From: a virus
Length of the DNA stretch: 64,000 nt
Strand: one strand, 5' to 3'
Virus record (IMG/VR): IMGVR_UViG_3300031857_013780
Coordinates: 1 to 64,000 of that record
Positions 59,559 through 64,000 of this stretch are shown here, one piece after another. Positions within the stretch are counted from its first letter, which is position 1. Each line of letters opens with the position of its first letter. Made by a program: the position numbers and the translations under genes. Under the pieces are notes generated by a model. It saw only the letters and a program-made list of their open reading frames with translations. It was not told the origin of the DNA and made no database searches.

Positions 59559-60623
59559 ATGGAATTAGAAAAAATTGAAAAATTAGAAAAATCTGTCAAC
59601 AGTTTAAAAAACAAGTTGTCAAGAATTTATTTTTTAGTGCAGGACACTAAAGGCAACCCAAAAGCTTCTGTTAAATACATTTATGACTTGGCTTTGATTC
59701 TTTCTAAGAAAGGTTATAACAGTATTATTATTCATGAAAGTCAAGATTATAAAGGAGTTTCTTCTTGGTTGAGTGAGGAGTATATGGAATTACCTCATCA
59801 AACAATTGATGGTCAAAATTTGCAAATATCACCTGAAGATTTTATTATTATTCCTGAAATTTATGGTCATGTAATGGAGCAATTAAAAAACTTTACTTGT
59901 GGTAAAATAGTTTTATGTCAGTCGTATGATTATATGTTAGAAACGTTAGCACCTGGAACTTCTTGGGCTAATTTTGGTTTTATAAAATGTATTACTACTA
60001 GTGAAAATCAAAAAAAATACATAACAGATATTTTTAGAAATGTTAGTGTGGATATTATTGAGCCAACAATTTCATCTATTTTTAATAAAAAAGAAAGACC
60101 CGCTAACCCTATTATTTCAATACACTCCAGAGAACAAAGAGATACTGCAAAAATTATAAAAACATTTTATTTAAAATATCCTCAGTTTAGATGGTTAACG
60201 TTTAGAGATATGAGAGGAATTAGTCAAAATGATTTTTCTAAATTCTTAAAAGAAAGTTATCTTTCTGTTTGGGTTGATGATATATCTTCTTTTGGTACTT
60301 TCCCTTTAGAATCTATGTCTTCAGGTACTCCTGTAATTGGTAAAGTTCCTTATTTACCTCACGAGTGGATGACTGAAAATAACGGTATTTGGACAAATAA
60401 TACAAACGATATTGTTGATTATATTGCAAACTTTACGCAAAATTGGTTAGAAGATAATATTGCGGATAATCTTTACGAAGAAATTAAAAATACTTCAGAT
60501 AAATTTAAAGATATTGAAAAATTTGAAGGAGAGGTTGTTAAACTATTTGAAAAATATTTTGAGACCAGATTAGGAATATTTGAAGAACAATTAGAAAAAA
60601 TAAAATTAAACGTAGAAAATTAA
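59559..60623 (+). CDS. GT-B glycosyltransferase with coiled N- and C-termini
   Basis: A 354-residue protein. The first 22 residues are a short coiled coil (KIEKLEKSVNSLKNKLSR), followed by a GT-B-like core: IYFLVQDTKGNPKASVKYIY (acceptor loop), FIIIPEIYGHVMEQLKNF, and a second domain with NPIISIHSREQRDTAKII and FGTFPLESMSSGTPVIGKVP (about 245-264), which is the E-x-x-x-x-G-[TC]-P-V-[IV] donor site of family 4. It ends with a charged helix. It probably assembles with the GT-A enzyme that follows 5 bases later. Confidence 0.8.
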   Translation: MELEKIEKLEKSVNSLKNKLSRIYFLVQDTKGNPKASVKYIYDLALILSKKGYNSIIIHESQDYKGVSSWLSEEYMELPHQTIDGQNLQISPEDFIIIPEIYGHVMEQLKNFTCGKIVLCQSYDYMLETLAPGTSWANFGFIKCITTSENQKKYITDIFRNVSVDIIEPTISSIFNKKERPANPIISIHSREQRDTAKIIKTFYLKYPQFRWLTFRDMRGISQNDFSKFLKESYLSVWVDDISSFGTFPLESMSSGTPVIGKVPYLPHEWMTENNGIWTNNTNDIVDYIANFTQNWLEDNIADNLYEEIKNTSDKFKDIEKFEGEVVKLFEKYFETRLGIFEEQLEKIKLNVEN

Positions 60624-60628
60624 TTAAT

Positions 60629-61432
60629 ATGGAAAAATTCGATGTATCGGTAATATTACCACTATCAAGCTCAAAAGTTAGAGGGTTTGATGAATTGTTA
60701 GAAAGATCAATAAAATCTTTAAAAAATCAGTCATTACCAATAAATGAATTAATTATTGTCCATTCAACAGATGAATCATTAATCAGCCATTTATCAAATT
60801 TTGATTTTGAAGAGTTACCTGTAAGGTTAGTAGAAAATAAAGGATCTTTTGATTTTGGAACACAAGTTAATTTGGGGGTAAACGAATCAAATAGTAAATG
60901 GGTTTCTATTTTAGAGTTTGATGATGAATACTCGTCAATCTGGTTTAAGAATGTAAATGATTATGAAAAATCTTTTCCTGAAGTAGATGTATTTTTACCT
61001 TTGGTTGTTGACACAGATGAAAAGGGTGTTTTTGCTGGATTTACAAATGAAGCAACATTCGCCGTAAGTATGAATAGTGAGTTAGGATATTTAACAAATG
61101 AACTATTGTTAAATTATCAAAATTTTCAAACAAGTGGAATGGTTGTTAAAAAAGAAAAGTTCTTAGAGAATGGAGGATTTAAACCATCAATAAAATTAAC
61201 TTTTGTTTATGAACTTTTATTAAGAATGACATATAATTCTAATAAGATATTAACAATTCCTAGAATTGGTTACAAACATACAAATATGAGAGAAGGTTCA
61301 TTATTTTGGAGCTACAAATATGGTGAGGAAAAAATCTCCGACAATGAGGTTAGTTTTTGGTTAGAAACCGCAAAAAAAGAACATTTCTTTACTACAGATA
61401 GAAATATAAAGTATGTTGAAGAAAATGTTTAA
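60629..61432 (+). CDS. GT-A family 2-like glycosyltransferase
   Basis: A 267-residue protein with VSVILPLSSSKVRGFDELLE (5-24), INELIIVHSTDESLISHL (about 38-55), and KWVSILEFDDEYSSIWF (about 91-107), where E-F-D-D replaces the usual D-x-D. FQTSGMVVKKEKFLENGGFK (about 169-188) is the typical acceptor-loop region, and the end shows RIGYKHTNMREGS with an H-x-x-x-R segment. It is probably active in the same glycan pathway as the preceding GT-B enzyme. Its stop shares a base with the start of the sigma-factor gene (TAATG). Confidence 0.72.
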   Translation: MEKFDVSVILPLSSSKVRGFDELLERSIKSLKNQSLPINELIIVHSTDESLISHLSNFDFEELPVRLVENKGSFDFGTQVNLGVNESNSKWVSILEFDDEYSSIWFKNVNDYEKSFPEVDVFLPLVVDTDEKGVFAGFTNEATFAVSMNSELGYLTNELLLNYQNFQTSGMVVKKEKFLENGGFKPSIKLTFVYELLLRMTYNSNKILTIPRIGYKHTNMREGSLFWSYKYGEEKISDNEVSFWLETAKKEHFFTTDRNIKYVEENV

Positions 61433-62163
61433 TGTTAGTTAATGATGAAAACAAAGAATTAAAAAAGAAAAAGGCGAATAAAAATAATTATTTTGATATT
61501 CGCGAAGAAGAGGCAGTTATTAACTATATTAATAGTGAAGACCAAAGAGAAAAAGAGTTTATATATAACAATTTTTTAAGAGATCCTCTTGATAAGATGA
61601 TAGATTCTATTATTAGAAGATATAAATTATACAGAAAAGATATGGATTATAAAGATCTTCACACAGATACCCATTCTTTTCTTATGACAAAAGTAGATAA
61701 GTTTAAGCCAGATAAGAATAAGAAGGCTTATTCTTATTTTGGTACCATATGTAAAAATTATTTAATGGGTCAAATACAAAAAGATCAAAGGGAAATGAAT
61801 AGAAAAATTTCTTATGAAGACATTTCTACAAGTTTGGAAAATAGACCTGATTTAATATATTATATAGAAAACGAAGAGATTGACGCAGAAAAAATAATTG
61901 ATGTATTTTTACAAGACTTGAAAACATATATTCAGGATATGAAATTAAACGACTCGGAAATGAAATTAGGTCAATCATTAATAGAGTTGTTTAACAACTA
62001 CGGAAACATTTTTATAGGTAACGACAATAATAAGTTTAATAAAAATATAATACTTTTATCTTTACGTGAAATGACTAATTTATCCACAAAAGAGATTAGA
62101 TTATATCTTAAAAAATATAAGACTCTTTATCTGACTACTTTAGAAAAGATAAAAAAGGATTGA
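61432..62163 (+). CDS. Late sigma factor (T4 gp55-like)
   Basis: A 243-residue protein with a sigma region-2-like core near 45-125: FIYNNFLRDPLDKMIDSIIR, then YKLYRKDMDYKDLHTDTHSF and KKAYSYFGTICKNYLMGQIQ. The order (aromatic- and basic-rich helix, D-Y-K-D-L-H-x-D, FKPDK and YFGTICKNYL) is that of phage gp55-type sigma factors, which recognise only a -10 box. It lacks a clear region 4, as in T4 gp55 (185 aa). The C-terminal half is helical, with LREMTNLSTKEIRLYLKK near 210-228 resembling a small helix-turn-helix. It should direct host RNA polymerase to late promoters, most likely the TATTTATA boxes described here. Confidence 0.72.
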   Translation: MLVNDENKELKKKKANKNNYFDIREEEAVINYINSEDQREKEFIYNNFLRDPLDKMIDSIIRRYKLYRKDMDYKDLHTDTHSFLMTKVDKFKPDKNKKAYSYFGTICKNYLMGQIQKDQREMNRKISYEDISTSLENRPDLIYYIENEEIDAEKIIDVFLQDLKTYIQDMKLNDSEMKLGQSLIELFNNYGNIFIGNDNNKFNKNIILLSLREMTNLSTKEIRLYLKKYKTLYLTTLEKIKKD

Positions 62164-62179
62164 AAAATTCTATAATTAA

Positions 62180-62187
62180 TATTTATA
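62180..62187 (+). promoter_or_regulatory. TATTTATA element (candidate late promoter)
   Basis: Exact TATTTATA, 4 nt before the ATG at 62192, just past the sigma-factor stop. Confidence 0.5.
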
Positions 62188-62191
62188 TATT

Positions 62192-62560
62192 ATGAATAGA
62201 CAAAGAAAAAAAGAGATTGCACTAAACAAAGATTCGGTCTTAGGATTAATGCAAGAAATATATAATGAACTAGTCGAACAGAGGTCTACCGCAATTAGAA
62301 TACAAAATAAAATGTTATCTATGCTTAAAGATCCTGAAGACATGACATTAATAGGTCCTGTTATAAAGGAACAGCAAAAAATTATTAACGACACCATAGA
62401 AAAAAAACTAACACTATCAAAATTACAATCAACAATTTGGGAAAAATCAAATAAATCAAGTGATGAAGACTTTAGTTTAACTGATGTTGATGATGAGTTA
62501 TTACAAAATTTAATACAAAAAGACATAAATAAACCAAGTAACGGTACATTCAATATTTAA
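62192..62560 (+). CDS. Helical late protein
   Basis: A 122-residue protein that is nearly all helix: MNRQRKKEIALNKDSVLGLM, then IYNELVEQRSTAIRIQNKML and EQQKIINDTIEKKLTLSKLQ. Its acidic C-terminus (DEDFSLTDVDDELLQNLI) may be a binding segment. It resembles small coiled-coil virion or chaperone proteins, but I recognise no family. Preceded by an exact TATTTATA box and followed 3 bases later by a large structural gene, it is likely a late structural or assembly protein. Confidence 0.55.
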   Translation: MNRQRKKEIALNKDSVLGLMQEIYNELVEQRSTAIRIQNKMLSMLKDPEDMTLIGPVIKEQQKIINDTIEKKLTLSKLQSTIWEKSNKSSDEDFSLTDVDDELLQNLIQKDINKPSNGTFNI

Positions 62561-62563
62561 AAA

Positions 62564-64000
62564 ATGGGACTTGATTTAAAAAAAAGTTATAGTGATGCGT
62601 CTGAAGAAATTTCAGCAATAAAAACCGTAAAAGAATCCAGTAAAGCAGATAAGAAATTAAAGAAGGATAAAATCAAAGATCCAACTTCAAATACAAAAGC
62701 CGAAAAAAAACAAATTACTTCTGATGAGGACAAAAAAAGTTTGGGTGAAAAAATTAAAGATTTAAGATCTTCAGAAGAATCTCCAATAGAAAAGTTGCTA
62801 TTAATTTTTACACAAACTGATGACGCAGAAGAAACTGACGATAGTGAAGACTCTAATGAAAACGTAAAAGAAAAGAGAAAACAAAAAAAATCTAAAAAAC
62901 AAAAAAGAAAAAATAGAAGTAGTCTTGATAGGATGAGTAGGATTTTTTTAACAACATGTGTAAACACAAAAGAAAGGATTCTTAAAATAATTATACAAGA
63001 AATTTTATACGCTATTGGTTGTTCTCAAGACCAATCATATGGTAATTTTGCGTTAACAAACACGCCAATATATGTAAAAATAAAAAATATAGACTTTTTC
63101 AATATATTAAAAAACTCACCTGATGATGAATTGACAAAATATAGTTATGAGGATTCTGCAACAACAAACGGATCACTTTTTTTGTCGGGAACACCTTATT
63201 CTATGAATAGACAACTTTATACAAGAACCTTATCCCCAAATTCATTTTTTCAAGAGTATGGAGAATATTATAAAGGAGCTTCAGGAAATGAAATATTTGA
63301 TATACAATATGAACAAATTAATAATGAACAATATTTTAAAATAACCCTTAAACCCCAAGCAAATAATCAAGATACAGTTACCAATTTTTTAGAAGATTAT
63401 TATAGAAGTATAGATCTATTTAATTTGGACAATTTAATTAATAATATTTTATCTAAATTATTTAATACTACAAATTTTGAATTACAAATACCAGAAGAAG
63501 AACTAACAGTAATTGAAAAGTTTTTTAGTATTATTAAACGTTTAATGGGTATATGTACAGACAACCCAAAAATTGAGGTTTCGGGAAATGCAAAAATCGC
63601 TGAAGATGATTCTTTAAGTGATGATTTTTTTACGGTTTCGGGTATAGAACTTAGACAGATTGAGGATAGGGTTAACAACATTCAAAATGGGTTAGTAACT
63701 TTTGATGGTTGTGATTCTGTTTTATTACCTATTAATGTTTTAGCAGTAACAAAACTACAAAAACAAATAATAAGTGAAAACAAAAGTGAAAAGAAAATTG
63801 ACAATTTACTAAATGGGTTAGCAGGATTAAGTAAAGATCCAAATTGGTCTGGTAGTATAGACGTGTTAAACTTGAACATACTTGATTTTATTTTTAGAGA
63901 AATGATCATTGATTTACCAACAAACCTTTTAAAAACTATTTTGAGTCCTAAATTTATGTTAGGGTTTATGACTATGTTTAAAGCAATAAAAACTGTTGCA
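62564..64000 (+). CDS. Large virion structural protein, partial (runs off window)
   Basis: Starts at the ATG at 62564, three bases after the previous stop, and stays open for 479 codons to the window end. It begins MGLDLKKSYSDASEEISAIK, and residues 20-130 are a Lys/Glu/Asp-rich disordered segment with EKRKQKKSKKQKRKNRSSLD. From about 135 there is a folded region (IFLTTCVNTKERILKIIIQE, then EILYAIGCSQDQSYG), beta-type segments (TNTPIYVKIKNIDFFNIL), and PILD-like helices near the end with VLNLNILDFIFREMIIDLPT. The start and gene context look like tail or baseplate proteins of related phages. No enzymatic motif is visible. Confidence 0.6.
   Translation, partial: MGLDLKKSYSDASEEISAIKTVKESSKADKKLKKDKIKDPTSNTKAEKKQITSDEDKKSLGEKIKDLRSSEESPIEKLLLIFTQTDDAEETDDSEDSNENVKEKRKQKKSKKQKRKNRSSLDRMSRIFLTTCVNTKERILKIIIQEILYAIGCSQDQSYGNFALTNTPIYVKIKNIDFFNILKNSPDDELTKYSYEDSATTNGSLFLSGTPYSMNRQLYTRTLSPNSFFQEYGEYYKGASGNEIFDIQYEQINNEQYFKITLKPQANNQDTVTNFLEDYYRSIDLFNLDNLINNILSKLFNTTNFELQIPEEELTVIEKFFSIIKRLMGICTDNPKIEVSGNAKIAEDDSLSDDFFTVSGIELRQIEDRVNNIQNGLVTFDGCDSVLLPINVLAVTKLQKQIISENKSEKKIDNLLNGLAGLSKDPNWSGSIDVLNLNILDFIFREMIIDLPTNLLKTILSPKFMLGFMTMFKAIKTVA

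Noticed and set aside
62176-63909. Several minus-strand open frames opposite the last genes
   Set aside because: Ser/Leu/Phe-rich shadows of Lys/Glu-rich coding regions on the plus strand.
1-64000. CRISPR arrays, tRNA genes, insertion sequences
   Set aside because: I saw no regular direct-repeat arrays, no cloverleaf-like sequences in the short intergenic gaps, and no transposase motifs.

Overview
The window is a 64 kb piece of an AT-rich, tightly packed tailed-phage genome of T4-like (contractile-tail) type. Recognisable T4-type parts include a RecA/UvsX recombinase, a gp32-like single-strand binding protein, a family B DNA polymerase, tail sheath and tail tube proteins, a gp13-like neck protein, baseplate and hub proteins, a tape-measure-like protein and a gp55-like sigma factor. 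Start codons lack Shine-Dalgarno sequences, which fits a Bacteroidota host. However, two strong TTGACA/TATAAT-type promoters are not typical of that phylum, so the host is uncertain. The capsid, terminase, prohead protease and sliding-clamp genes are not in this window. I recognised no tRNA genes and no CRISPR array. No stretch over 300 bases lacks a gene.

Layout. Bases 1-3800 (minus strand) hold replication and recombination genes: helicase start, 5'-3' exonuclease, UvsX and gp32. They are driven by a TTGACA-N16-TATAAT promoter. Bases 3890-27334 (minus) hold the virion tail: two giant baseplate/hub proteins (2157 and 1910 aa), a LysM-like wedge protein, a tape-measure-like protein, a probable frameshifted tail chaperone, tube, sheath and connector-like proteins. 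A tiny ribbon-helix-helix regulator lies on the opposite strand. Bases 27393-31367 (plus) carry an SNF2 helicase, a manganese-type superoxide dismutase, the neck protein and a small structural protein. Bases 31364-38401 (minus) carry DNA polymerase, fibre and other adhesion-type proteins. Bases 38453-40948 (plus) carry small virion-type proteins ending at a clear terminator. Bases 41033-61432 (plus) are a glycan island: about a dozen glycosyltransferases plus sugar-nucleotide enzymes (2-epimerase, GDP-mannose dehydratase, epimerase, reductase, cupins, a mini aminotransferase, an acetyltransferase). dUTPase, a DnaQ-like exonuclease and PhoH are woven into it. The window ends with the sigma factor, a coiled-coil protein and the start of a large structural gene.

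Three patterns tie the region together. First, an 8-bp element TATTTATA (exact reverse complement of the T4 late promoter box TATAAATA) sits 3-32 nt upstream of nearly every virion transcription-unit head and is oriented with the gene. With the gp55-like sigma factor it suggests a late-promoter system. The two good TTGACA-type promoters precede gp32 and DNA polymerase. Second, five proteins begin with a short basic helix ending in (I/L)-x-E, like the capsid-targeting sequence of T4 internal proteins that is cut by the prohead protease. The five are superoxide dismutase, an HAD-like protein, a WYL-like protein, a Pro-rich protein and a 45-aa peptide. This predicts that they are packaged in the capsid with the DNA, including an antioxidant enzyme. 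Third, the glycan island is translationally coupled through a long chain of 4-base ATGA overlaps.

All functional names come from motif reading without database searches. Confidence values reflect this.
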